From Plotosus lineatus (Eukaryota; Chordata; Actinopteri; Siluriformes; Plotosidae), in contig CM045745.1 of the NCBI GenBank assembly GCA_024760905.1, positions 14,372,782-14,436,781 on the forward strand: a stretch of 64,000 nt of DNA, given 5' to 3'. This document shows, in pieces, positions 10,439 through 21,180 of the stretch (positions are counted from its first letter, which is position 1; every line of letters starts with the position of its first letter). Both the position numbers and the translations under genes were made by a program. The notes beneath the pieces are model-generated. The model did not search any database. It was given only the letters and a program-made list of their open reading frames with translations, and had not been told where the DNA came from.

Positions 10439-11627
10439 ATGCACTGAAATACCATTAATTAAAAGATTAAAAGATAAAATATTCACAACCACTGATGTTT
10501 ACGATAACTTATAATGCATTATTGTGTTTTTCTGCTAAGCAATCGAAGCTGGAGAAGGCAGATGTTCTGGAGATAACTGTGCAACACATGGAGGGCCTTC
10601 AAAGGGGCCTTGGACCAGGTGACAGTTTGATATTTGTTTCACTTCTGTGTCAGTTGTATTATAAAAACTGTACAATGAAATGGAAACTGGATAATATCAG
10701 GAGGAAACTACTTGTTTCTGATTTATATATCTAATAAACACATCAACGAAATGGTTTCTGTGTAGAGTTTGCATGTTGTCCCCATGCATGCGTGGGTTTC
10801 CTCGGGGTACTCCAGTTTCCTCCCACAGTCCAAAAACATGCACAGTAGGCTGATTGGCTGTCCCAAATCACCCCTAGGTGTGAGTGAGTGCGAGTATGAA
10901 TGGTTGTGTGAGTGTTGGCCCTGCAATGGCCTGGCGAGCTGTCCAGGGTGTACCCCGCCTTCGCCTAGAGTCGGCTGACATGGCCAGCCTTCCTGTGACC
11001 ATAATTAAGATGAAGCGGTTCAGAAAATGAATGAATGAATGGCTCCATGAAATTGATGGATTTATAGATTCACACTAATTGTCATGTGCAAAAGTCATGA
11101 TTCAAAGTGAATACTGTATAAAAATAACTTGCTTATTTTTTCTTTTAACAGCACCCAATCAGGGACATAATGTGGCTTTTGAATCTCGCCAACGATACAG
11201 TAGTGGTTATATCCAGTGTATGCATGAAGTGCATAATTTGCTCCTCAACTGTCCTGGAATGGACAAATCACTCGGTGCTCGTCTTCTAAACCACCTGTTG
11301 AAGGCTCTTCCCCAGATCAGTAGAGAAAGCAGTAGCACAGGCAGTGCTCCAACAACCAGTCCTCTTCCTCTACCCTCGTCGCCTACACAGTCTCCTCTGG
11401 CTCTTCCCTCCTTTCCATCCCATTCTCTCCAACTACACACCCCTCCCTCCCCTGTGAGCCCCTCCTCACCCAGCAGCCCTCACTGCTCACCAGGAATCCT
11501 CTTGCAGAGAGAAGGGGCAAGCATGAGGCCCTCCCCAGCCCGATCACCTTCCCCCAAACCTTTGGTCCCTTCTGCCCTTCCCCCCACATTCCCAGGGGGT
11601 GACCCTTCTATGTGGAGGCCATGGTAA
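9802..11627 (+). CDS. her8.2: Hairy/Enhancer-of-split bHLH-Orange repressor, her8-like (4 exons)
   Basis: Coding exons are 9802-9864, 10103-10198, 10540-10618 and 11152-11627, all with GT-AG borders (phases 0, 0, 1), giving 237 aa. The protein starts MTASNLGNGPEKS. It has a basic region with the HES-type proline (KPLIEKRRRERIN, residues 24-36), helix 1 to about 53 and helix 2 (LEKADVLEITVQHM, 57-70). An Orange domain starts around SRQRYSSGYIQCMHEV (91-106) and ends near 130. A Pro/Ser-rich linker leads to the C-terminal WRPW tetrapeptide (234-237) that recruits Groucho/TLE. Such proteins bind N/E-box DNA as dimers and repress neural and segmentation targets in the nucleus. The MTAS start and the GIMVDAYNLDQSKLEKAD junction fit the fish her8 group; the exact paralog (her8.2 versus her8a) is my recollection. 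Intron 2 is largely microsatellite. Confidence 0.93.
10215..10437. repeat. (TA)n/(TG)n compound microsatellite inside her8-like intron 2
   Basis: Duplicated blocks of TA, TATG and TG repeats fill about two thirds of the 341-bp intron between coding exons 2 and 3. It begins 16 bp after the exon 2 donor. Dipeptide open frames here are artefacts. Confidence 0.97.
10763..11045 (+). mobile_element. L2-like LINE 3' fragment in her8-like intron 3
   Basis: Classical fish L2 tail: tttcctcccacagtccaaaaa, then ccctgcaatggcctggcgag and gtccagggtgtaccccgc, ending in an atga/aatg repeat tail (gaatgaatgaatgg). Same orientation as the gene and about 100 bp before exon 4. Confidence 0.85.
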
Positions 11628-12395
11628 AGAAGTGAAATCCTCTACTACTTTTCAGTTGCCCTGTTCCCCCTTCTTCCACTCCTCCCTAATAGTGTCCATT
11701 ACATCCTCATCTCCTGGGATGTTTGAGTGCTGGGCCTTTTCACTCTGAGAGTGGAGAGGTCACTGAATAATAGTAGGTCTCTGAGCCCCTGGGGGTTTTG
11801 TGGCATCATTTGAAGCACTATTCTTTCTGGTTGATTTACTATAGTGTGGGCTTGTTTGGAAGTTTAAAAAAAAACAAAAGGGAACTACCACCAAAGATGC
11901 TCACTTAGAACTGAATGCATGAGAAAGGGAATTGTTGCTTCATTGCTTGATGGTACTGTTATTTTGGCAAACCAGGAAGCAATGTGCTTTGCTTAATTGT
12001 ATTTCATTTTGAAAACATTTTTAAATGGTTCTGTGCTTCATATGACTTCACTTTTAACTATTTTTAACTTGGCCTTTTCACTAAAATTTAGTGTGGCCTG
12101 ATGCATTTAACCCTATACTTCTGATAAACTGGTAGTGACTGCTACAGAATAATGGTCATGTGCTGGAATGTCCTTAATACATTCAGTATGTAAATATGAG
12201 CCTTAAATGCCATGACCTCTGACCCTTTTCCTGCTACCATTAGATGTTTAGACTTTGGCCCTCAGTTGTCTCACTTGAAGCATTTTTATATGTCAAGTTC
12301 ATGTGTAAAACATATGCTCCTTAGATTCCCACTCTATGTGCTGGGTATCAGAATATGCTGTAAACATTTCTGAAAATAAATAACTGAACATCCAA
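11628..12395 (+). other. 3' UTR of the her8-like gene
   Basis: Repeat-free sequence after the WRPW stop codon. A canonical AATAAA at 12375-12380 is followed about 20 nt later by a GT-rich stretch, so the transcript probably ends near 12395-12400. Confidence 0.65.
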
Positions 12396-12479
12396 GCTGT
12401 GCTGTTTGACTTTTCATTCATTAAAGTAGATCTGATACCAAAGTAAGTCAAACAATTGAAAGTGACAAAATTCAAATCC

Positions 12480-12690
12480 TGGTATCTATCTCAGCCGATT
12501 GTGGGAGTACACCCTGAACAGATCACCAGACCATTCACAGGGCCCAAATACACACAACTATTCACAATCACATACATTGGAATAGCCAATTAATCAAATG
12601 TGCATGTCTCTGGATTGTACGAGGAAGGAAACTGGAGTACCCAAAGTCGGTGTGCTGATAACTAGCCCATTGTGCTGCCCTGCCTTGTTC
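12480..12690 (-). mobile_element. L2-like LINE 3' fragment
   Basis: Reverse-oriented: blocks equivalent to the gene-strand tail (ggtatctatctcagccg), tcacaatcacatacattgg and atgtctctggattgtacgagg. Degenerate. Confidence 0.65.
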
Positions 12691-12794
12691 AATGTATTTA
12701 AAAGTTTTTAAATTTCTATTGAGTGTAGTAACTGCTGAGAGCTATCAAAAATGTAAATGCATATTACAATTAAACATACGATACAATTTAATAC

Positions 12795-13131
12795 AGCGGG
12801 GCAGTGGTGGTCTAGTGGTATAGGGCGCTGGATCGCTGATCCAAAGGTTGGGGGTCTCCACAAGGTTGTCACTGTCCTCCCCAGTGGAGCTAACTGGGTT
12901 ATCAAAGGCGGGCCATGTCTCTCACTGTCTATGGTGTGAGGCATGTAAAAGAACCATTGCTGACTTTCGACAAGAGTAGGCTGCAAAGCCGTCAGCGTGT
13001 TTCCGCCCTGCGATGGCCTGGCGAGCTGTCCAGGGTGTACTCTGCCCTCGCCCGAAGTTGGCTGGGATGGGCACCAGCCTCCCCGCGACCCAAATTAGGA
13101 TTAAACGGGTACAGAAAATGAACTGAACTGA
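12795..13131 (+). mobile_element. SINE with L2 tail (type II), B box deleted
   Basis: Starts cggggcagtggtggtctag (A box intact) and ends in the (gaact)n tail. Compared with the other copies, about 12 bp are missing where the B box ggttcgagtcccac should be (12850-12856). A perfect 12-bp target duplication, acaatttaatac, flanks it at 12783-12794 and 13132-13143. Confidence 0.92.
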
Positions 13132-13261
13132 ACAATTTAATACCGTATTATATTAAGTTTTGTACATAGTAAATTTTCCATGTTAAAACTGGATGTTGCA
13201 TAGCTTTACTGAATGCAATTTGTTTGACGTATGGGAAAAAAACAGTGAAACAGAATATAAT

Positions 13262-13460
13262 GTAAGGATGTTGAGGTTGGAACTACCAGGCAGAAAACCT
13301 CGAGGAAGACCAAAGAAGAGATTTATGGATGTGGTGAAGGAAGACATGAAGGTCGTTGGAGTCAGAAAAGAAGATGCAGAGGACAGGGTGAGATGGAGGC
13401 AGATGATTTGCTGTGGCGACCCCTGAAGGGAGCAGCCAAAAGTAAAAGAAGAAGAAGTAG
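13262..13460 (+). pseudogene. RTE-type LINE, 3' end fragment (copy A)
   Basis: The last ~55 codons of the RTE ORF (LRLELPGRKPRGRPKKRF to the end, RWRQMICCGDP) followed directly by the short 3' UTR and an AAG-rich tail (gtaaaagaagaagaag). 5'-truncated as usual for LINEs. Confidence 0.88.
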
Positions 13461-13533
13461 TCTGCTGTGGCCACTTACAGGCAAAGTCGAGATTCACTTT
13501 CCTGCCAAACCTCTGTCCAACATAAATACAGTA

Positions 13534-13583
13534 CAGGGATCCCTCACTTTCCGCGGTTAATTGGGACTGAGATCCCAATGTGT
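13534..13583 (+). repeat. Left terminal inverted repeat of TIR element, family B
   Basis: TA|CAGGGATCCCTCACTTTCCG... It is the inverse of the segment at 15350-15395 and closely similar to the right end of the element at 57407-57892. TA flanks both outer ends (13532-13533 and 15396-15397), as expected for a TA-targeting pogo-like element. Confidence 0.8.
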
Positions 13584-13589
13584 TGTAGG

Positions 13590-15335
13590 TACCTCCGGGC
13601 ATCTGCCTGTCAGGGAGCGGTACCCCTGCCCTAGAGGAGCCTGCCTGTCAGGGAGCGGCACCCCCCGCCCTCTTAAAAACACCAGCAAAACACACAACTA
13701 AACGCTGGAGTCCGCTCTGGGGGAGTAACCTCAGGAGGCATCATATGAGGGGGGGTGGGGCAAAGCCTCTGGGACCCCTACTCCATGATGGGGGTGAAAC
13801 CCTGGAGTAACTAGGTCGGGTGTGATAGGGTGAGTGACGCGGGCAGTGCAAAGGTGTCGGACACCAGCTGCTTTCGGTCGCCTCGGTTGAATCTGTGGCG
13901 GTTGGCCCGGGTCGGCGCATGGAATGTGACTTCCCTGCGAGACGACTCTCACCTACCTCTGGTATCAAGGGAGCTTAGTCTGCTTGGCATTGGCATTGCG
14001 GCCCTCTCTGAGGTTCGGAGGCCTGGGTCTGGCGAGACAACTGTCGGTGGGTACACCTACTACTGGTCTGGCCGGGCCGATGGTCTTCATGCTCAGGGAG
14101 TGGCCGTCGCCGTCGCTGATCGATTGGCTCCCTTGGTATCGGAGGTGGTCCCGGTCAATGAGCGTATTATGTGACTGAGGGTGACTCACACAGTGGGGAC
14201 GCTCTCTATTGCCGCAGTGTACACTCCGACCGGGGTGAGTGATCGATCTATGAAGGAAACCTTCTACAACCAGCTCAACTTGGTGGTGCCGGGGGTACCG
14301 GGAAGGGACGCCTGATCGTATTGGGAGACTTCAATGTGACCACTGGCACTAACCGGGATGGCTATGAAGCATGTGTTGGTCCTCACGGCTCTGGACACCG
14401 CAATGAAAGCGCTTTAATGCTTCTTGACTTCGCAAAAAGTCGGGGCTTAAGGATTGCTGGCTCGTGGTTCAAGAGCTTGGATCCGCGACGCTGGACTTGG
14501 TACTCCAACGACGGCGTCACTAGGAAGGAGATCGACCATGTTCTCGTAGGTAGTCGCTGGTGGCTGGTCCAGAACTGCTATGTCTTCAGAAGTGCCCAGC
14601 TCTTCTCAGGAGACCACGGGCTTCTGGTGGCGACTCTGAAGATTCACTTCAGGCGCCTGAGAAAACCCCGGCTCGTCAAATGTGACTTGACGTAAGCCGA
14701 CTCGGGGACCCTGATGTGGCTTCAGAGTTCGCCAGTAGGCTTGGAGAATCCCTGGAGGATCTAGATGCGGGTGCAGGCACGGAGGCTCTCTGGGCTGGTT
14801 TCAGAGACTGCATCCTGGAGGTGTCCCGTGGCTGCATACCGGGGTCGCCCAGATGACCGGGAATGGCCATCTCCTCTGAGACCATCGACGTCATCGAGAG
14901 AGCGAGACAGGCTCGACTCGACAGCAGAGTTGGACTGGCCAGGGACCTGAAGCGCGAAGCTGTCAAGGCGGTGTGAAGAGATCTCTGTGAGACAGTCGAG
15001 GGCCACTTGAATTCGAGTGACTCTCGCCCGGCTTACAGGGCGTTGCGGAGTCTCCGTTCCTTTCGGTCCACATCGCGATGCCAGACGGTGAAAGCTGCAG
15101 ATGGTAGTGTCCTTACCGAGGAATCTGAAGTGAGGACTCGTTGGTCCGAGTACTTTGAGGAGTTGTATCGTGCTGACCCTCCTGCCTGGAGCCTGGCCGT
15201 CGGGGATGCTGAAACTCTTGTTGCCGACCCTCCCCCAGGCTGCGACCCGCCAACTCTTGAGGAATCTCGGAGGGCGGTGTGGCTCTTGGCAGATGGCAAA
15301 TCTGCAGGAGTTTGTGGTATCCACGTAGGATGTGG
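13590..15335 (+). pseudogene. LINE 5' half: apurinic endonuclease region, RT missing
   Basis: A non-LTR retrotransposon of a different lineage from RTE. Readable pieces: WNVTSLRDDSHLPLVSREL and ALSEVRRPGSGETTVGGY (13920-14060; endonuclease N-terminus with the catalytic glutamate block), LIVLGDFNVTTGTNRDGY (about 14310-14365), WTWYSNDGVTRKEIDHVLVG (about 14490-14550) and GDHGLLVATL (about 14610-14640). The last is the GDH catalytic end. A linker runs to WLLADGKSAGVCGI at about 15280-15320. Sequence stops there, so the reverse transcriptase and 3' end are absent. At least four frameshifts or stops. It lies between the terminal inverted repeats of a DNA element. Confidence 0.85.
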
Positions 15336-15345
15336 ATTTCAGTTA

Positions 15346-15395
15346 TCGCGGGGGGATCTCGATCCTAATTAACAGCAGAAAGTGAGGGATCCCTG
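15346..15395 (-). repeat. Right terminal inverted repeat of TIR element, family B
   Basis: Inverse partner of 13534-13583, reading ...agaaagtgagggatccctg|ta. Together they bound an 1862-bp unit whose interior is a LINE 5' fragment. Confidence 0.8.
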
Positions 15396-15622
15396 TACAT
15401 CCAAAATGAACGTTTGCATTTTAAAATATTTTTAACAAATTTCAGCTATTTAGAATTTTTTTCAATTAACTCCAAATATAAGTGAAATTATTGATACAGT
15501 TATATGAATATAGGGTATTCTGATAATCAGCAGTAAAGTTTTTCAAGCTGTGTTGACTTTTGGCTCCATTTTGAGATCGGAAAACAAGATAGTCTCACCA
15601 AGATGGCTGCCACCTGGCTTCA

Positions 15623-15971
15623 GTTCATTTCTCAGTTCATTTTCTGTAACCGCTTCATCCTAATTAGGGTCGCGGGGAGGCTGGTGCCCATCCCAGCCAA
15701 CTCAGGGCAAGGGCAGAGTACACCCTGGACAGCTCGCCAGGCCATCGCAGGGCGGAAATACGCTGACGGCTTTGCAGCCTACTCTTGTCGAAAGTCAGCA
15801 ATGGTTCTTTTACATGCCTCACACCATAGACAGTAAGAGACATGGCCGGCCTTTGATAACCCAGTTAGCTGCACTGGGGGGACAGTGACAACCTTGTGCA
15901 GAGTGGGACTCGAACCCCCAACCTTTGGATCAGTGATCCGGCGCCTTAGACCACTAGACCACCACTGCCCC
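15623..15971 (-). mobile_element. SINE with L2 tail (type II), complete
   Basis: Full-length reverse copy with head at the right (ccaccactgcccc) and L2 tail at the left. Perfect 14-bp duplication, gccacctggcttca, at 15609-15622 and 15972-15985. Confidence 0.94.
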
Positions 15972-15985
15972 GCCACCTGGCTTCA

Positions 15986-16790
15986 AAATTGAAACACCAA
16001 TGCGGACAAGTAATTGAAACTGGCTGAGGTAGGGCTACTGCTTTGTTGGAATGAAAACCTGCAACTACACCGGCCCTCTCAAATAAAGTCGGACAGCCAG
16101 TTGTTTCAAGTGGAATCTGCATGTTATAAAATTATTCATTTTTACAATGTTAAACAAATGATCTTCATCTTTTTGAAAGTGAATTGATATTCAACACATA
16201 AACCTCACATAACTATCCTTTTATATACTTTATATATTATTTTGGTTTTCTATACTTGAATACCTCATTTTATATCAGTAAGGCAACTAATTAATCAGTT
16301 TACTTTATTTATTAGTAATTTATTAGTGTAAGCTTTGTACAAATAAATTTTGCTTTTTATGCCATCTAAGAAACCCAAAATTGTTATAATAATTATTATA
16401 TAATTACTATTGTATAGTATAAATTATTGTTGACTGATATATTGCACTATATGTATGAGTATTATTTGCGAATGTTGAAATCAATATCAATCAATCAATC
16501 AATCCTTGTGAGAACGTTCCGCTGGCATAATAATTGCAATAGTCGCACCTAAACCTAATGAAAATTAATCTTTTGGTATTTTTTACTTTTCAAGGACAAC
16601 AGGTGGTGTGGTGAGTTAGAAGTGTCACACCAAAGCAAAAAAGTCCTAAGTTTGTACCACGTGCCTGACAAGGGCATTTCTTTTAGGCCAGAGTTGGCTG
16701 AGATAGGATCTTATGTCCATAAGAAAAGATAAAATGGATCCATAAAATAGAATGTGAAAAAATGGAAAGCAGCACTTTCAAAAAAAAAAA
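15986..16790. other. AT-rich intergenic DNA
   Basis: Nothing coding or repetitive recognised except short (tcaa)n near 16487-16503 and the A-tract and AAT repeats just after it (16780-16811). Confidence 0.4.
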
Positions 16791-16894
16791 AAAATAATAA
16801 TAATAATAATACCCCCCCCCACAAATTATATTATTCTTGTGGATACATTTGGGTCACATAGGGTGTACAATACAACAACAACAACAACACACAC

Positions 16895-17423
16895 CTTCTT
16901 CTTCTTCTTCTTCTTTTACTTTCGGCTGCTCCCTTCAGGGGTCGCCACAGCAAATCATCCGCCTCCACCTCACCCTGTCCTCCGCATCTTCTTTTCTGAC
17001 TCCAACGACCTTCATGTCTTCCTTCACCACATCCATAAATCTCTTCTTCGGTCTTCCTCGAGGCCTTCTGCCTAGTAGTTCCAACCTCAGCATCCTACTG
17101 CCAATATACTCACTATCCCTCCTCTGTACATGTCCAAACCATCTCAATCTAGCCTCTCTGACTTTGTCTCCAAAACATCTTACGTGGGCTGTCCCTCTGA
17201 TATACTCATTTCTGATCCTATCCATCCTCGTTACTCCCAGGAGAACCTCAACATTTTCATCTCCGCTACCTCCAGCTCTGCCTCCTGCCTTTTCCTCAGC
17301 GCCACTGTTTCTAAGCCATACAACATCGCTGGCCTCACCACCATCTTGTACACTTTTCCCTTCATTCTTGCTGACACTCTCCTATCGCACATCACACCGG
17401 ATACTTTTCTCCAACCATTCCAA
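16895..17423 (-). pseudogene. RTE-type LINE, 3' fragment (copy B)
   Basis: Reverse orientation. The (TTC)n tail and 3' UTR are at 16895-16935, then the C-terminal ~165 codons of the ORF read toward 17423, where it is truncated. One frameshift near 17235. The C-terminal block carries the recurring WFGHVQRRDSEYIGSRML. Confidence 0.9.
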
Positions 17424-18490
17424 ATAATAATTCAGTAAGTTATATTTAAAAATATTTTACACCTATTTAGTCTATCATGTCCAATACCATTTAAATCATA
17501 CATTGTTTATAATGACAATATTATTCTTACATCAGATTTTAATGTTTTAATAATGTTCAAGTTTATTACAGAATCAAATGGTAAATTGAAAACATTTTTT
17601 AAACATTACTTTATGCTAAAAAAAAAAAAAAACCCAGCTTGATCAAATGTTGTGTGATGGCGATGGCATGCTGGAGGAAGCGGTCACTGAAAGTGCTGGT
17701 AATCATCTCACCTCTAGATGTCATGAAGAGTACATGGAAGATGTGCAATAGGAAAAGGATGAATGGAATTTCCAGATAAGATTTGTCACATGATCGTTAC
17801 TGTATCTGCTTACTGGTGATCTAACAGATCAGCTAGTAATTGTATTCCAACAAAGCTAACCTCTACACTTGGTGTACATTATAAAGCAGTGAATATACTG
17901 TATACTGACATGTGATCAAGGAAAAACTGATGGCTCTGTTACACCACTGGATACATTATTAATGTAGCTGGGTTAAATTTTAAGTGAAGGGTAAAACAAA
18001 TCTCAACACAACTGAATATTTATAGGATATTCTACAGTGTTCAGTATATCTATGGATGTGTTTGTGTGCCAGTAAGTGTGTTCAACAGAAATTAAACTAA
18101 AATGTATGTAATCACATACATCTGAGTCTGAGGTCTGTAAAATACAATCCAAATTAATGACAGTGTCCTTCATAGAATTGCTTAATAAACCCATTCTGGA
18201 TTGCTGGCATTTCTGATATTCTATTTTATCAGTTTACCAAATCTTCCATATGTTAAAAGTTTTGAACTATTGACCCATTACTGATGCATAAACAGAGTCA
18301 AACCAAATACGAAATGTGTATTTGGAAAATGATTCCACTACATCCACAAAAAATTACCTAATATTACAGTTAATCGACATTAAAGTATAAAAAAAAATCC
18401 CTAAATTTCTCAGTAAACACAGAGGGAGCTAAAACTCCTCAGTGCATGTCATAACATTAACAGATACGATAACTATTTATATTTGCATCA
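17424..18490. other. Intergenic, nothing recognised
   Basis: AT-rich, apparently unique sequence with an A-tract at 17620-17634. No feature supported. Confidence 0.4.
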
Positions 18491-18495
18491 CCAGG

Positions 18496-19155
18496 TGTTA
18501 TGTATGCCTAATGGTTCTATCAGACGAGCCCCCACTTGTTACGGATATGACAATTTAGATGATTGAAATTGCCCTGTGAAACCAGCAAAGCACAACAGAT
18601 CACGGCCACGACATTAACTATGTACAATTTAATAAAATGACCAAAATTCACATTATGTACAACTTAGACCTAAACCAGGTACAAATTAACCAAGGGTCCC
18701 ATAGTCACCAAGCCCCTGCAGCAGGGTAAATTTAGTGATGGCGCATGTGCTGGCAGGGAAAGGCTTGCCATCCCTCGTGGGCGGTGCGTGGCCGTGGATG
18801 CGTGGTTCCATGATCCGCCTTGGATGACTTCCCCTTGTGGCGATCCGCCACGATGAGTCCCCTTGGATGATCTGCCCGAAGAGCCTGGAGGAGACTGTAA
18901 GAGACTGGAGGAGACTGGAACACTGTAGCCAGTCGGGCCACCAGTCCTTAATATGGATTCCCCAAACCAAGTTGAACAAGCCCAGGCAAGCCCAGACAAG
19001 CCCCAACATGTCTGTGTTGCTCCTTCCCTCTGTTGGATTGCGCAACTCCAGTCCTCTATGGAAAATTACAGACTGCCACACCTGAGTCACACCACATGAC
19101 TCTCTTCCATTATGTTTATATTTACATTCACACCAATATGTACATACTCATAACA
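18496..19155. mobile_element. Solo-LTR-like element with 5-bp duplication
   Basis: The ends are perfect 7-bp inverted repeats (TGTTATG...CATAACA), starting TG and ending CA as LTRs do, and the unit is flanked by CCAGG at 18491-18495 and 19156-19160. An AATAAA lies at about 18631. Internally, the minus strand at 18523-18534 reads TGGGGGCTCGTC, which equals the first 12 nt of a tRNA-Pro primer-binding site and is preceded on that strand by ...TAACA and 2 nt. So it is either a solo LTR or a 619-bp minus-strand LTR plus binding site left by internal deletion. Confidence 0.6.
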
Positions 19156-19201
19156 CCAGGTGTTTTTTAATTTACATCCTATGCATTCAATAGTCAGCCT
19201 C

Positions 19202-20563
19202 ATGCAGCCATGAGGGGGGACACAAACAAGTACTCGCCCTCACGTCGGTCCCAAGCCCGGATAAATGCAGAGGGTTGCGACAGGAAGGGCATCCGGAGTA
19301 AAACTTTTGCCAGAATACACAATGCAAACCATAAAGACAAATTTCATACCGGATCGGTCGAGGCCCGGGTTAACAACGAGTGCCATCGGTGCTGTTAACC
19401 AACAGGGTGCTGGTGGAAATTGGACTACTGTTGGTCGAAGAAGGAGAGGTCGAAGGAGAGGCGGGAGGTGTGACTGTAGGCAGAGAGAGAAGAGGAATGG
19501 CATGAGTCTAGGATTGAAAGTAGGGACTTTGAATGTTGGAACTATGGCAGGAAAAGGTAGAGAGCTGGCTCACAAGATGCAGAGGAGGAAGGTGGACATA
19601 CTGTTTGTTCAGGAGACCAGGTGGAAAGGTAACAAGGCTAGAAGCTTAGGAGCAGGGTTTAAGCTGTTTTATCATGGTGTGGATGGGAAGAGAAATGGAG
19701 TAGGAGTCATTTGAAGGAGGAGTTTTTCAGGAATGTTCTAGAAGTGAAAAGAGTGTCAGACATGTCAGACACAAGAGTGATGAGTCTCAAGTTAGAAATT
19801 GAAGGTGTGATGTTCAATGTTGTTAGTGCTTATGCTCCACAGGCAGGATGTGAGCTAGAAGAGAAGGAGAGATTCTGGAGTGAGTTAGATGAGGTGATGC
19901 AGAGTACCCCCAGAGGTATAAGAGTGGTCATTGGGGCAGACTTCAATGGACATGTTGGTGCAGGAAACAGAGGGGACGAGGAAGTGATGGGCAGGTTTGG
20001 TATCCAGGACAGGAACACAGAAGGACAGATGTTGATAGATTTTGCAAAAAGGATGGAAATTGCTGTGGTAAATACTTTCTTCCAGAAGAGACAGGAGCAT
20101 TGGGTGACTTATAAAAGCGGAGGTAGGCGCACACAGGTGGACTACATCTTGTGTAGGCGATGTAATTTGAAAGAAGTCAGTGACTGCAAAGTAGTAGTGC
20201 GTGAGAGTGTTGCCAAACAGCATAGGATGGTGGTGTGTAGGACGATGCTGATGGTGAGGAAGGTAAAGAAGGCAGATGTTAGAGGTTTTGGAGACAAATT
20301 CAGAGAGGCTAGATTGAAATGGTTTGGACATATACAGAGGAGGGATAGTGAGTATATTGGTAGTAGGATGCTGTGGTCGGAACTACCAGGTAGAAGACCG
20401 AGAGGAGGACCAAAGAGAAGATTTATGGATGTGGTGAAGGAGGACATGAAGGTAGTTGGAGTAAGAGTAGAAGATGCAGAGGATAGGGTGAGATGGAGGC
20501 TGATGGTTTGCCGTGGTGACCTCTGAAGGGAAAAGCTAAAAAGAAAACAAGAAGTAGAAGTTT
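19202..20563 (+). pseudogene. RTE-type LINE, internally deleted (copy C)
   Basis: Begins in the RTE 5' leader (gcagccatgaggggggacac) and reads the endonuclease: LKVGTLNVGTMAGKGRELAH, the ETRWKG block (about 19611-19630), ADFNGHVGAGNRGDEEVMG (19936-19995), VDYILCRRC (about 20139-20165). The frame shifts at about 19710. After RTMLMVRKVKKADV the ORF jumps in frame to the extreme C-terminus (RGFGDKFREARLKWFGH), so the whole reverse transcriptase is missing while a 271-codon endonuclease/C-terminal fusion stays open (19711-20526). A normal 3' tail follows. Confidence 0.88.
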
Positions 20564-20722
20564 GACTGTTACCGTGTACAAGACGGTGTTGAGGCCAACG
20601 ATGTTGTATGGGTTAGAAACAGTGGCCCTGGGGAAAAGACAGGAGGCAGAGCTGGAGGTAGCAGAGATGAAAATGTTGAGGTTCTCTTTGGGAGTAACGA
20701 GGATGGATGGATAGGATTAGGA
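20564..20722 (+). pseudogene. Displaced RTE reverse-transcriptase segment
   Basis: Directly after the 3' tail of copy C lies a same-strand piece of the part missing from it (VYKTVLRPTMLYGLETVAL ... LRFSLGVTRMD), followed by a short AAG-like run. The order is therefore shuffled relative to an intact element. Confidence 0.75.
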
Positions 20723-21180
20723 ATGAGCACTTAGAAGAAGAAGACATACATTTTGCCAGTATTATTTCTAGTGTGCAAAATGGTGCTCTACGATTAGCAA
20801 AAAATTATGTCCGTACACCGCCGTACAGGCATCGTCTGCTAAACATAAGGCGGAATAATTAACCTCATTTCCAGTAGCTGGCGTGTCAATGCACATGTGT
20901 GAAAGGATTGGCGTACAAATAGCAAAAAATAAATCCCGTAGAGTGCCGTACGGGTATCCAAGGCCTTATTTTTATTCTTTCTTTCCTGGCTGGCAGTATC
21001 AACAAACCCGTTATCCTCGTGAGAGTTATCACGGGAAGAAATTAAGTGTTATCCTCATGAGAGTTTCCACAGAAAGAAATTAACTAGTTATACATGTGTG
21101 TGTTTCGGCGAAAGGCGTAATACATTGTGCGCTTTATAAATAATTTGTGTATTTCTTCGGGATAGTTAATCTGTGTCACC
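20723..21180. other. Unassigned sequence upstream of the pol remnant
   Basis: Contains two related half-kilobase-spaced phrases (ccgtacaggcatcgtctg / cgtacgggtatccaaggcc). It may be the leader of the adjacent retroelement, but no LTR or primer site could be placed. Confidence 0.3.

Noticed and set aside
11207..11589. Minus-strand frames opposite the last her8-like exon
   Set aside because: Shadows of the Pro/Ser-rich coding exon; the + strand frame has splice borders and WRPW.
14761..15324. 187-codon minus-strand frame
   Set aside because: Opposite-strand shadow of the LINE fragment at 13590-15335.
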